Assembly: GCA_947623455.1 (NCBI GenBank)
Contig: OX392534.1
Location: forward strand, 40,119,426-40,183,425
DNA: 64,000 bases
Source: Mimachlamys varia
Taxonomy: Eukaryota; Mollusca; Bivalvia; Pectinida; Pectinidae
Direction of reading: 5' to 3'
Positions 1 through 11,154 of this stretch are shown one piece after another; the stretch's first letter is position 1; the number at the start of each line of letters is the position of its first letter. Below the pieces are notes generated by a model that saw nothing but the letters and a program-made list of their open reading frames with translations, was not told the DNA's origin and did no database searches. Position numbers and translations under genes: made by a program.

Positions 1-169
1 TGCATGTGAATATTATGTGGAATCTAATAGACGTATCTTTCCAACTTTGATATTCTAATTATTGTGTTTGATGCTTGAAATATTCTTTTTAATATTGATC
101 ACTTATCCCCCTTTGAAATATGTATGTCGTTATCTGGTTTGGAAATGGAAAATTCTGTTTCCTTTGCAG

Positions 170-3100
170 GAAGATGAGCCGGACCCACCCAATAAACGGA
201 ATAAATTTGAAAATTGTCGAAAATCACAGACCAGTGTGAGTATTAAATTCAACTTTGATGTTAATATGAAAACAATAATTAGAATAGTAATAAAAAAACT
301 AACATTTTTTTCCGATGCTTCATATTTTGACGTAAACAATCACTGAGAAATAAAAAACAAAACAATTTTAGGGGTAAACAAGCTACGATTATTCATATTT
401 TTATTATATTTCACTACGTCTTTAATTAAATCATACTGAATATAATATATTTGAAAGCAATTAAATACTTTGACATTAAATATTATTTTTGTTTAAGTTT
501 CAGGGTGCAGTTAAGTCAGGAACTAAAGACAAACGACACAGAAAGAATAAAAGACGTCAAAGAAAGATATGGGTAAGATTCAACACAACTTTTGTATTTA
601 CCCTCACATTTAGGATAATACGATTGTATATCAGTTATTTATACTTTGTTCCTAAGTATAACCAGACCCTTTATTCAATTTCTGATTCAGGAACTGGAAA
701 TAAGACGTGTTTGTGAGATAAATTGTTGCTGTTGGCATTGAATATTTTCAAATTCCTAATAAAGGGTTCAGCACCATCATTCAGAAACCGATAATACTTT
801 GTTCCTAAGTATAACCAGACCCTCTATTCATTTTCTGATTCAGGAACTTTAAATAAGTCGTGTTTGCAAGATACATTTTTGCATGTTTGCATTGAAAATT
901 TATATTAATGTTTATTATTTTCCTAATTAAGGGTTCAGCACCATCATTGAGAAACCGGGAAATGCATGCAAGTGACTGCAAACAACATGCCAAAGTATTC
1001 AATATCTAATCTGCATATTATCATGTTTCTGATTATAAAAAATTGAAAATAATTTTGTTTATCTTAAAATATTCATTCGATTTGATTCATATGATAGCAA
1101 GAAATGTAATATAATCGTGAAATACATGATGACAACAATAAAATAAAATACAAAAAAACAAAGATAGCAAAAGTATGAGAGAAAGAAGAAAGAAACATTT
1201 TTAGGTCTGAATTAATTACAAGACAGCGGCGTCAAAGAATTGAACCAACATTTTTGTAACGATCAAATACTAAATCCTGTTTAATCATTGAACATTTATA
1301 TACATGTTTTCTTACTTAATGCAGGATCCCGCAATTTGTTCAGATGCTGAGCGAGGAAAACATGTGAGGGGCGACAACTCTGCTGCAAAGGTTAATTAGG
1401 GCCCCGCATCGAGAGATGCGGGTGCCCTATAGTAATCAGGTTTTCCATCCGTCTGTCTGTCTGTCCGTCCGTCCCTCCGTCCGTCCGTCCGTCTGTCCGT
1501 TTTTTGTCTTCTGCACAAAAATGATTGCAGGAGATGAAGGATTTGTATCAAATTGGAACTGAGGATTCCTCATGCATCCTAGATCACATGTGTAGTATTT
1601 CATGCAAATCGGATTCAAAATGGCTGTTAGGCGGCCATTTTGGATTTTTACATTTACATGAAAATACTGAATCTTTGCTGTTTCTTTTGCACAAAAATGT
1701 TTCCAGGGAATGAAGGATTTGAATCAAATTGGAACTGATGATTCCTCATTCATCCTAGATCACATGTGTAGTATTTCATGCAAATCGGATTCAAAATGGC
1801 TGTTAGGCGGCCATTTTGTATTTTTACATTTACATGAAAATACTGAATCTTTGCTGTTTCTTCTGCACAAAAATGTTTCCAGGGAATGAAGGATTTGTAT
1901 CAAATTGGAACTGATGATTCCTCATTCATCCTAGATCACATGTGTAGTATTTCATGCAAATCGGATTCAAAATGGCTGTTAGGCGGCCATATTGGATTTT
2001 TACATTAACATGAAAATACTGAATCTTTGCTGTTTTTAACTGTTCACTAATCGATTATGCAAAGTAGTGAACAAATAAACCAAGAGTTAACTGACAATGA
2101 TCAAACTCATAGTTCAAGGTCACAAGTTCAAAGGTCAACGGTCAAGGTTATCCTGGATAGGCTACAAAATGCCAGGTAATCGACCTTTTGGATTTTAGCT
2201 GTCAAAACAATTTTGACATTTTCCTATCAATGAATGATCTTGTTTATAATTGTTTTCTAACACTTACAAATTTAACATCACAGTACTATAACTCTAAAAT
2301 ACCAATATTCATTGGAGCATCAGACATATTGCGGGGCCCTTTCTGATGTATCAGTGTTCTAGTTACTTTTACGAGGGTCTCCATGTAAATTTTCCTTTGT
2401 TCATATTTTGCCTATAGTTTTATCAATTTTGAGTTCGGATTATGGTTTTGTTGATGCTTTGGTATTCTCCGATTTTTTTAATTGATTCGTTGGAATATGA
2501 TCTAAAAGGATATTTATATTATTTATACTCATACATACGTTAATTTGTTGTATGTCCTTCATTAATCTATAGTGACAGAACAAATATCTATAAAGAACAT
2601 TTAATCCACTGGGATTCCTTTAAGTACTTTCATAGAGGTCCATGTTTAGTTTCATAAAGAAAAATGCAAGTACCATTCTTATATTTCCAATTTTCTTATA
2701 ATTGACTCTTTTCCAAGTTCAAGGACGATCCATGGAGGTTAATCATGTGGACACTATCGTTTTATGTTGCAATGGGATACACATTTCTGGTAAATATTTA
2801 CTTTAAAGAAGCATTTTTGAATGTATAATATCAAATACTACACATTGTTAGACAAAACCTCCCCAACCCCCACAAGAAGGTTAGAGGCTATACTCGAATC
2901 AGCTTGTTTGTCCGTCCATTCGTCGGTCTGTCTTGCCGTCTGTTGAAAAAATCCGTACAACTCCTTCAAAACGTATGGACTGATTTCATTGGAATCACCC
3001 AGGAATGTTCCTCCTAAACCATACCAATTTCAATGAAGCTACACAGGAATGTTGTTGACCATTTGTAGGTATGCATGCAGGTTACTAAATGCTAGGGGTC

Positions 3101-6100
3101 CGCGGTGGCCGAGTCGTTAAGGTTTCCGGCATTCAGCCACTAGCCCTTCACTTGTGGAAGTTCGAAACCCACGTGAGTCAGTTGCCAGGTACTGGCCGTA
3201 GTTCGGTGGTTTTTCTCCGGGTACTCTGGCTTTCCTCCACCGCCAAAACCTGACACACTCTTCAATGACCCTGGCTGTAAATAGGACGTAAAACTAAATA
3301 AACAAAACCAAATATTAAATACCCCAGTGATAACTTAGATCAGCTGTAATAAGCAGAACATTTCTCAGATTTCAATGGATTTATTTATTCTGTACCAATA
3401 ACTGTTGAAGGTAGTTTGATAAACATGTTTTCGCAGATCAAAAGTTGTTACCATCAACCCATCAGTATTCATTCCATGGGATGAGGAGTGAGGGTGGGGA
3501 TGAGGTGGGGGATGGGTGTTGGGGAGGTACGGTTTACCATTGACTTACAGTTCTAGTTTATTTCTGAATCATAATAAACTTTATGAAAGACGTCGTACAC
3601 GCTTTTAAAACTTTTATTCCATAATTTTGTGTGTTTGTGTGGGTTTTGTTTCCTTTCATCAACAAGTTGACCTATATGCACTAACTTTATTTTAGAACTC
3701 ATCTCCTGCCGTACAGTGTGTTTCAATCATGTCGGTTTCGGTGACTGGACTTTGCATCCACTACTTTATGATTGCCAAATCTGCTGCTGGTAAGTTTTCG
3801 GAAAAGCAACAACTATTTTTTTTTTTAAATAAAAAAGTACATGATTATAATGCGTAATCAAAATAGAGAATAGTAATACATTTATGATTAGACATTTTGT
3901 GTTCGGATAAACGCTTTTGAGATATCTGATTTATTCTCTCAATATCCTTTCCTTTTTTTACTTTTACAGATACTTCTGAAAATCCAGCTTCAAACCCAAT
4001 TCCTGTATCGAAGAAATCGTCAGTCGAAGAATGTAAGTTTATCTTCGTTAGATGATTTTTGACTTGATTTTCATGTGCAGCAACATAACTTAATATACAC
4101 ATTTTCGTAGTACACGATTTGAAATGATACAAAACTAGTTTAATTTAACTTCTAAATTCATATATTAAACGGATTTTACGCACCTGACCCTTCTGCTTCT
4201 TCATTAGTTTAGACATTTTTGAAGTCCCACCTTTTGGCCCCTAGCATCACTGAAGAGTCCTTGGAGGACGAAACAGCTGTATGGTGCAGTTTAATTCATT
4301 TTTTCGGCATACTGTATCTATTACTTAATTTGAAAGCTGCATCATATGTGTAGGTTACGTCATCTTACAGTGACACCATGACAAATAAATAGTCAATCTA
4401 GAATCCGAGGTTTGCTTTCAGGTACGGCCTTTTTCTTAAGGAATTAACTTCGCTATACAACTTCATTGAGAGATGTAGGTTGATGAGGATTATAAACAAG
4501 TTTTATGGTTGCCATCTTGGTCTCACTGAGAAATATTTTGTATCTTGGTATGGTATGAATTGGGACGTATTTGAAAATGCTCATAAGTTTGCTTACGTGT
4601 TGCTATTGAGAACGCTTACTTAGTTCTCGCTTAGGGAATTTTCATGACGGTGTCCTCGACGAAGCATTTCTAGAACACCTGGTCTTATTGCCTTGTATCT
4701 TTAAAAAGGTCTCCGTGCATGCCTTGTTTAATCGATTCTCATGTCGGATTATGCTGTTTTAACTTTCGGTAATCCCTGATTTTTATTTTCAATTTTGAAA
4801 GCTTGCATAAAATACAGATAAATATACATGCAAGAAAAATGAGACCTACATTGTTTAAGTTCATATAAACACCTTTGGTGTTTGGTTTTAAAAAAAAAAA
4901 ATACTTTATATTTTTAAGATAAGTAACGCTTAATTTATACTACATCTGCTGTTGGTAAGTTTTCGGACAAGTAACAACTTGTGTTTGACAATAATATGCA
5001 CGTATACTCCAGTTGCAATAGCTATTTAAAAAGAAACCTACATCGATCTGCAATACGTTTTCCTAATATCTGTATCTTATACAGTTTCAAAAACAAACCG
5101 GACACAAGAGAAGTCATTGGTCAGAGAATGTAAAACAAATCAGAGAATACCAAAGCGTCAATGTAAGTGTATTTTAATCTCGTCAATTTCTGTGACTGAA
5201 TTGTGTGCTCCACTACTTTATGATTGCCGCATCTACTGCTGTGTTTTTGTTTTGTTTTGTTTTTTCTTAACACTTTTTTTATGATAATTAAATAATGCAT
5301 AAATTTACACCTTTCCCTTCTGGTCTAAGTAAACTCTGACTGCGAATATATTAGCGTATACGCAGTGAAGAACGGCTCGGCGGATTGATATTTCTTCAAA
5401 TATGGCGTCGTTCACGCTTCAGAAAAATAAATTATCGCTGTCGGTCATTGTTTGGTTCCTACAAGATTTTAAAACATGGAACAGATATGGAATCAATTTC
5501 ATGTGATTAAACAATAAATAGTTTCTAGCAAACGTTTGATTCTAAATGATGCGCATTCGAAACTCTTTGACGGTAACGCAAACATGGCGGCGACCTGCAG
5601 TTGTGACGTCTGACGTCGGACCGCGTCACAACCAGATCACTGTATCAAATCGTGTACATAAAGAAATAAATTCGACATGCTCGAAATAGTATTTGATACC
5701 AAATTAACATATGATGTTATGAAGAAAAATAGTGTTGTTTACTGTGTATTTTCTAAATTTACCAATATATTGATGAAATCCAATGGGACTTTATTATCTT
5801 AGCAACCACGGCCATCGTAATTACCACCTTATCAACCCGCTTCGAATGTTTTTTCTTCGTATAGCACTTTAATTAATAATGGTGTACAAACAAGGATTGT
5901 ACTCATTTTGACTGCGTATATGGTAGTGTGCCCGCAGTTGGCAACGAACATATTCACTATGGAGCGGAAACGCGCACTGTAGATTTTGTTCGTTGCCAAC
6001 TGTGGGCATACTACCTTATAGGCAGTCAAAATGAGGTACAGTCCTTATATAAAATGCATGGTTAAAATAGAGTTGCATTAACAATTTAGAAAAAAAAATC

Positions 6101-8877
6101 AATATATTTTAATCTGGTTTTTATTCATGCAGATGATCCCGCAGAATATTCAGAATCAAAGAAAGTGAAAGTTGAAGAATGTAAGTTTAACTTCTTCAGA
6201 TAACTGTTATTTCTTTATCTACATTTTTCATATAGTAAAAATAACTAATTACAGCCAGAGTGCCTAACAAACGTGAGGACTTCGGTTGATATTTCATTCC
6301 TCACATTTTCCCATTAACGATGTACACCTCTGAGAAGTCAAACTTTTCAGGTATCAAATTATTTTTCCAATATACATTTTTGGATAAGGGAGTCCAAGGC
6401 AGGAAAGAAAATGCAAAGATAATGATATGTCAGCATGCTCATGTTGTGCTATGATCGGTCAAAGATACCAATATGACATAATAAGCGATTTTAAGCTTTT
6501 GTAGTTTTGACCAGTTGACGGCGATCTTTATGGAATATTTTCCGAATTTGTAATCTGAAATGTATGCATGTTTGCAGAAATGACAGGAATAGTGTTTTCT
6601 TTTAAGTTATCTAAGTAAAATTTCTTTAACAAAATATTTTAACTCAGGACTGCAATTTTAATTACCCCTACCCCTTATTTTTCTTAATAAGAAAATCATT
6701 ATTTTTGCACCATCGTTTGCAGATTTAACGCTTAATAAAAAAAGTTCTGATATCAAACTTTTTTTTAGCAGATGAAAATAAAATTGGTTTCTTTTTCTAA
6801 AACCGTCATAAAGATAGGGAGCTAGTGTGCTGATTTTTTTGTCCCTTTATTATTTGTGTTAATTTTCACAGTATCGGGTTCAAAAATAAAAACTGCTCCG
6901 GTTACACAGCAAAAATGAGGTTGATATTGTAAAAATGGCTAAACACTGATGTTTTTAAGAGATCGGTCTAGCATAAAAAAGGTGAAATTTTCGCCTTTTG
7001 CGAGGTGCATAAAATAGACAGAAATTCGTATATCAAAATTGGCCGCCAAATTGTTAATTTTTTTTTAAATTCATGTAAAAAAAGTTCTACCAGCAACATA
7101 CACTTATATTTTTACACAATTTTCAGATGCATATATGCTGTTAAAATTGAGTATACTTTCTTAAATATAACATAAAATCTTCAAATGAGACATAAACGAG
7201 ACTTGAACATGACTTAAACTTCAGAAGAGTACATCCTTAATTGTGCTCCATTCTTAGCTGCCTTATATTTGTTATTTCATACGAGGACATGTTACAAAAA
7301 CCTTGTCAAATGTTTTCGATATTGACGATATATTGTCTATAAATTACAAGAAGTTTGCTGACCACGTCCATCTTTATACACTTCTGAGCTTGTCATAAAG
7401 GATACCATATACTGTTCTTCTTCAGCTCATCATTTCCACTTTTACTTAAACTATAGTTATACCCCACCCAACCCACATCCCCACCCCGCCCCCGCAACGA
7501 AGTAAGTGGGGTATACTGGAATCAGGTTGTCCGTCCGTTCGTCTGCAGACACAATCTTTTCCGGCTATGCATTTGTCCAGTTTTCAACGGATCTTTTTAA
7601 AGTTCTGTTTGAATAGACAGTGCAATATGTCAATGTGCCCCCTGAAGTAAAGTGCATTTTCGACCCTTTGTATTTGTTTACCCTTTTCATAGAGTAATTC
7701 CCCATTTATGTAAATGAACACAATTTTTTCCGGCTATGCATTCGCTCAGTTAAATAAAAAAAATAAGATTTTGGCAAGGTTCTTGTACCTAACAGGTCCC
7801 AGACTAATTCAGGCTCATATAAAAACCAAAACATGTAGGCCCAGAGTAGGGCACATTTTCATTACAATTCCTTCAAGCAAACAATAAAGTGTCAAGTGTA
7901 AAGGACAAAAATATGTTTTATCAGTCAAAGGCGAAAGATTATTCTATTTTTGTGTTCCGTGGCAGTTTTTTCAGCATAAAGAAATTATATGAATTTGCTT
8001 TGGTATTTTACAGATGGAGTTTATGGAACACAACGAAGATATCCGAATCGAGTAAGTTTTGTTGTTCTATGTTAAACCATCCCAAATAAGAACACGAGAT
8101 GCAATTTCATGTGTGATTTAGTTTTGAGCAGTTTTCCCATCTTTGGACACAAATTAAATACAAACTACATTCTTTAAATGCAAAAAGAGGTCCTAGCACC
8201 ATATGTCAATGTGTCAAAATACTGACCTGAAAATAATATCAATAAATACTCCAAAGAGTTCTGAAACATGGCAAAAACTACAACAATACAGAAGCCGTTA
8301 AACTATCTTATTAACGGTAAAGCACCCTCTGATACGGAAATAACTGCCAATTTGAATATGACACTGGGTTAAGGTTGTGTAAACACATGTCATCAGATAA
8401 CGTTTCTCTCCTATAAACAGCTACTGAGGTGTTATCGCAGGGGTTTGTGCTTCAGTTATAAAGTAATTCATAACAAGTTGGATTTTTGGGGATTACATTT
8501 TTAAACGTTTGCTTTGCCGAAATATGCGTACCTCTTTCTTTCAGGCGAGAAAAATCCATTTCTGGTTATTGAAAGAAATAAGTGATTACATACCACAAGA
8601 CACCGAGGAATTTAAACGTTTCAGCAATTTTTCAGGAGTATTTTTGAATCCAGCAGAAAAAAGTCAATGCAAATATGTTCTAGACTTCCTGAATAAGTTT
8701 GAGGAAAAGGGGATAATTTCCATTGGAAACTATTCCGAACTTCAGGAATTGAAAATGCATAATATACATCACCATATTATTAATATCCTTAATAATCCCG
8801 AAAGGTTTTACGATGCACAAGAGACAGCACTCAACAAATGTTCTGCTAAGGGACCATTTAATTTTTGTTCCTCGTGA
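170..8877 (+). CDS. Spliced gene, 5'-truncated by the window: two-TM protein with C-terminal DED-like domain
   Basis: Ten exons with consensus borders join in one frame: 170-235, 504-572, 1325-1390, 2724-2789, 3696-3789, 3970-4032, 5085-5162, 6133-6180, 8014-8051, 8545-8877 (stop). Phases agree at every junction (phase 0 up to exon 5, phase 1 between exons 5 and 9, phase 0 into the last), giving 306 residues. Order: acidic/proline-rich then strongly basic stretch (about residues 1-67), hydrophobic segment 1 (about 71-89), hydrophobic segment 2 (about 95-116), a polar Ser/Lys/Glu-rich linker made of short phase-1 exons, then a helical domain of about 105 residues. Seen: splice signals and frame continuity. 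Inferred: membrane protein with a cytosolic death-fold domain, possibly in innate immunity or apoptosis. The true start lies upstream of the window. The fourth exon could alternatively start at 2718 (adds two codons). The overall name is unknown to me. Confidence 0.62.
643..957. repeat. Local tandem duplication in intron 2
   Basis: 643-790 and 796-957 are two diverged copies beginning ACTTTGTTCCTAAGTATAAC and ending CACCATCATT(C/G)AGAAACCG. The second copy carries a short AT-rich insertion. No coding potential. Confidence 0.8.
1399..2339. mobile_element. MITE-like element with GGGCCCCGCA terminal inverted repeats
   Basis: The ends are exact inverted repeats (GGGCCCCGCA at 1399-1408, TGCGGGGCCC at 2330-2339). 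Next to the left end is a GTCCGTCC-rich simple stretch (1449-1500), followed by a block of three copies of a unit of about 172 bp. It starts only 8 bp after the donor of exon 3 (1390/1391). No ORF resembles a transposase, so it is non-autonomous. I cannot define a target-site duplication. Confidence 0.65.
1513..2033. repeat. Three tandem copies of a ~172-bp unit inside the GGGCCCCGCA element
   Basis: Copies start near 1513, 1688 and 1861, each with TTCTGCACAAAAATG-type beginnings (TTTTGC in the second) and a shared GGCTGTTAGGCGGCCAT. Copies differ by only a few substitutions, so they expanded recently. Non-autonomous bivalve elements with tandem core repeats are known (the pearl family); membership is not established. 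Confidence 0.75.
2340..2480 (+). repeat. PLE 3'-end fragment
   Basis: Matches the non-coding tail seen after the better PLE copies at 33.9, 56.9 and 62.8 kb (ACTTTTACGAGGGTCTCCAT and a later GAGTTCGGATTATGG). It abuts the right TIR of the preceding element. Confidence 0.65.
2724..2789 (+). CDS. Exon 4: first hydrophobic segment
   Basis: Acceptor TTCAAG at 2718-2723 and donor GTAAAT from 2790. The 22 codons begin with an acidic DDPW and continue as a run of about 17 mainly hydrophobic residues (LIMWTLSFYVAMGYTFL), long enough for a membrane span. A weaker upstream acceptor (TTCCAAG, exon from 2718) keeps the frame and adds two residues. Both neighbours join in phase 0. Confidence 0.5.
2857..3528. 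mobile_element. TIR element (ACCTCCCCAAC) with nested SINE
   Basis: ACCTCCCCAAC (2857-2867) is the exact inverse of GTTGGGGAGGT (3518-3528). The left part has the GGCTATACTCGAATCAG and GTCCGTCC-rich text of a very common molluscan repeat; a related copy begins near 7,455. A SINE is inserted at about 3,097-3,312. No transposase is present. Confidence 0.6.
3097..3312 (+). mobile_element. tRNA-derived SINE, RUDI/V-SINE-like
   Basis: The head resembles a class II tRNA: A box GTGGCCGAGTCGTTAAGG and B box AGTTCGAAACCC. A central block follows with GGTTTTTCTCCGGGTACTC and a GGCTTTCCTCC motif, then a tail ending in AAACTAAATAAACAAAACC. The architecture and central motif match SINEs widespread in bivalves; assignment to the RUDI family of V-SINEs is from memory. 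It sits in the intron of the DED-like gene, in sense orientation. Confidence 0.75.
3696..3789 (+). CDS. Exon 5: second hydrophobic segment
   Basis: Acceptor TTTTAG ends at 3695; donor GTAAGT starts at 3790. It encodes about 31 residues with a hydrophobic centre (VSIMSVSVTGLCIHYFMIA), the second predicted membrane span, and ends in phase 1. Decayed look-alikes of its 3' end occur inside the downstream intron near 4,940-4,980 and 5,205-5,235, which suggests a past exon duplication. Confidence 0.5.
4088..4366 (+). repeat. Hammerhead-bearing repeat, copy 1 (5' truncated)
   Basis: Shares with 35,060-35,376 and 41,734-42,060 the text from ACTTAATATACACATTTTCG to GGTTACGTCATCTT. The first ~30 bp of the unit are missing. 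It carries the ribozyme motif at 4244-4287 and is followed at 4,475 by a PLE fragment. Confidence 0.75.
4244..4287 (+). ncRNA. Type-I hammerhead ribozyme motif, core intact
   Basis: Seen: helix I strands GCATCA (4244-4249) and TGGTGC (4282-4287) pair over six positions (one G-U). The catalytic boxes CTGAAGA (4250-4256) and GAAA (4270-4273) flank helix II GTCC/GGAC with loop TTGGA. A minimal helix III comes from CAGCTGT, and the predicted cleavage is after A4281 (GTA). Known: short-helix-III type-I hammerheads occur in PLEs and metazoan retrozymes. Self-cleavage is inferred. Confidence 0.82.
4475..4800 (+). pseudogene. PLE fragment: RT C-terminus and 3' tail
   Basis: Diverged match to the end of the RT frame (AGATGTAGGTTGATGAGGA, then AGTTTTATGGTTGCCATCTT) and to the tail containing GTCCTCGACGAAGCATTTC. 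No open frame remains. Confidence 0.65.
5892..6046. mobile_element. Hairpin (foldback) element in intron 7
   Basis: Arms 5892-5950 and 5987-6046 are near-perfect inverse copies around a 36-bp loop; both contain CAGTTGGCAACGAACA or its complement TGTTCGTTGCCAACTG. Likely a MITE-type foldback. The apparent 65-codon minus-strand ORF across it is a by-product of the palindrome. Confidence 0.75.
7290..7450 (+). pseudogene. PLE RT fragment around the YIDD box
   Basis: Decayed copy of the region after the catalytic motif: GACGATATATTGTCTATAAA, then AAGTTTGCTGACCACGTC. Frame is lost. Confidence 0.6.
7455..7880. repeat. Molluscan GGGGTATACTGGAATCAGG repeat
   Basis: Begins with a C-rich stretch, then GAAGTAAGTGGGGTATACTG, GTCCGTCCGTTCGTC and two copies of TTTTCCGGCTATGCATT. 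The text type is abundant in bivalve introns. The right boundary is unclear. Confidence 0.45.
8545..8877 (+). CDS. Terminal exon: death-effector-domain-like fold
   Basis: A pyrimidine-rich acceptor ends at 8544, the frame runs 110 codons and stops at 8875-8877. The pattern has the spacing of a DED: an N-terminal helix with LLKEISDYIP, a helix with FKRFSNF, then DFLNKFEEKG, a turn, SELQELK and a last helix ending IINILNN. This matches the usual helix 1/2, helix 4, helix 5 and helix 6 landmarks of caspase-8/FADD-type DEDs, but the RxDL charge motif is replaced by His-rich sequence. DED is therefore my best guess, with CARD or another death fold as alternatives. Codons 8509-8544 of the open frame are intronic. 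Confidence 0.5.
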   Translation, partial: ARKIHFWLLKEISDYIPQDTEEFKRFSNFSGVFLNPAEKSQCKYVLDFLNKFEEKGIISIGNYSELQELKMHNIHHHIINILNNPERFYDAQETALNKCSAKGPFNFCSS

Positions 8878-8926
8878 GGGCCACATTTGAAATAGTTCAG
8901 TTTATGCATCATGATGGATAGAACAC

Positions 8927-8932
8927 ATTAAA
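8927..8932 (+). terminator. Possible poly(A) signal (ATTAAA) of the DED-like gene
   Basis: ATTAAA lies 50 bp after the stop codon, in AT-rich sequence. It is the common variant of the canonical hexamer; no other signal is closer. Confidence 0.3.
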
Positions 8933-11080
8933 CTTCTTATTTTATATACAAAATGTAGTTTATGCCAAATCATTTTGCAACGCTAGAGGGCAATTTTAAT
9001 GATGCATCATTCTAATTCAACTGAATTAAATTTATCCGATTTTAAGGTTGTAAAATAGTGAAAAACATAGTCAGATGCATCAGATAAAGGGAAATAATTA
9101 AGGAGAAAAAAGCTACGACTTCATAGATGAGATATATGATATTGTATCGTAAACTTCTGTCTTACATGGACTCGGTACACACACTTACTAATGAACAAAT
9201 AAAACAGGAACATTTTCCTTGTGCTTTGAATTTGACGACGGTAATGACTGTGGTCTTTTTCATTAATATGAAATTATTAGTCACATACCTGTATCATCAG
9301 AATATTTTGAGTCCCGTCCCCATATGTCACAATCGGCAAGTCGGTCGGTTAATGCAATTAGTGAGTATGCTAAATGCAAAACAAAAAATCAATGTAGAAA
9401 GCCTAAATTGAACAACTTGTGAATATGGTAATTTGGTTAAGTTAGGAATTATCAATGTTATTTCAAGTCGTCATAATGAAAATCGATATATGAAGAGTGC
9501 TCTGATACATATTCTGAAAGAGGAGATGTGGTTGCTTAAAAAAAAATCTGTATAGTTGTAAAATTCGCGATTTCATTTGCCAAAATACCCACCTCATGAA
9601 CACGTTTATTATGACTATATTATCTTGGTTTCACAATAATTTCGAACTCTGCGAATTTAGACCCTCGCAAATAAGTTCGAAAATTAAAATCGCGAATTTT
9701 TACACCAACGGAAATCTACAACTAAATGTATACAGTATACACTTTGACACAACATATCAAATATATTTTAACTCGTATTCAATATACAACGCTCTAGTAA
9801 CAACAACAAAAAAGTTGTAGACAAAATATCAGCTAAATTTGGAAGTAAGGAAGTGTTTTTATTTTGATGATGAAAGGTCAATAATTTGAGGTTCTGTTTT
9901 GCAGCACCGCACAATTAATAGTTCATCAGTGTTCTTACGGACAACGTTTTTATTACAACAATACATTAATGAGAGCTCCGCAATATTCACGCACATACAT
10001 GTTGCTTCTCCATTATGAACGTGATTAGCATCAGCTTAAGTAAAATTTGTTTTATCTCACAGTTCTATTTTTCAAACTTTTTAACAAATACCGATTTAAG
10101 TAATATGAAATAATTTTGAGAAAAACGGATTTATTTTGTTAGTGCTATGTCGTATATTAGATTTTAAACTAAATAACGTATTGAATATTCTGCTGTTTTT
10201 TTCACTTAACAAAAATATCTTATGTCAATACAACTGTCTTATAATATCAATTTCCGACGAAACATACTCTATTTAAAGTTTTATTTATTATATACAATCT
10301 GATAAATACTTATACAGTGAATAGGGGAAGGGAGTAACATGCATGTATCTTCGATAATATAAGAGTAAATGATTTAAAATATCCATAGGAAACCTCTTTT
10401 TAATCAATTCGAAATATATGTTTTTAACCCAAATACTCATTATGATTTACGCTTTTATTTTGACTTACCTTTAGTAGGTTCTGTTATTTGTACCTTTTAT
10501 TCAAAATTAAGATATCATATTTAATTAATTTAAGTAAAGAACGTATTTTATTTGGACAATAACAGGAGTATAAAGCATTGTAGAACGATATAGAAACCAC
10601 CAATTTGCATTGATGAAAATACTCAGCAAAATGTGTTTATGATATTCCATATGAAAGGTCAACCTGAAATACAATATAGATTTTCGGTACTATAACTAAA
10701 TCGGCATTTCTGTATCAGTCTTTGTACGTAACATTATTTTTTAATAAACATGTCAAATACTTGTTGCGAATGAATCTAACGTTTCCTGCTGAAGGTAGTT
10801 AACAGTTAAACCGACAAGGTTCAATCTCCACGTCATTTTCACTTATCTGTTAATATATATAACTGTCTGTATCAAATCTACTAGCGTAGTGTCTTTGGAA
10901 CATCCATTTTATCTGAAATATTTTCCTATATCATATTCGTTGTCGATGTGGCCAGGTTAAGATTTGAATATGTTTGTATAATAATACTGGACCGTTCCAA
11001 AAAATAAATATCCACACTCGTTAATTGGAAGATAATCAGAAGCTGTGCGTAACCCTTATAACGAATAGTAGTATTTCTGT
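8933..11080. other. No gene recognised
   Basis: AT-rich sequence after the DED-like gene. Open frames of 74-94 codons occur (for example 9127-9411), but none has splice context or family resemblance. The only structured item is the hairpin element at 9,556-9,704. Confidence 0.5.
9556..9704. repeat. Short inverted-repeat element with CGCGA ends
   Basis: TTGTAAAATTCGCGATTT (9556-9573) is inverted at 9687-9704 (AAATCGCGAATTTTTACA). Internal copies of TTCGAA and GCGAAT add symmetry. It looks like an invertebrate MITE; no coding capacity. Confidence 0.55.
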
Positions 11081-11082
11081 TA

Positions 11083-11154
11083 GATAATTGATGCCATAAT
11101 TGATAATTGATGCCATAATTGATAATTGATGCCATAATTGATAATTGATGCCAT
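11083..11154. repeat. 19-bp tandem repeat, ~3.7 copies
   Basis: Unit ATAATTGATGCCATAATTG, copies identical. It yields a spurious repeated peptide on the minus strand. Confidence 0.9.
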
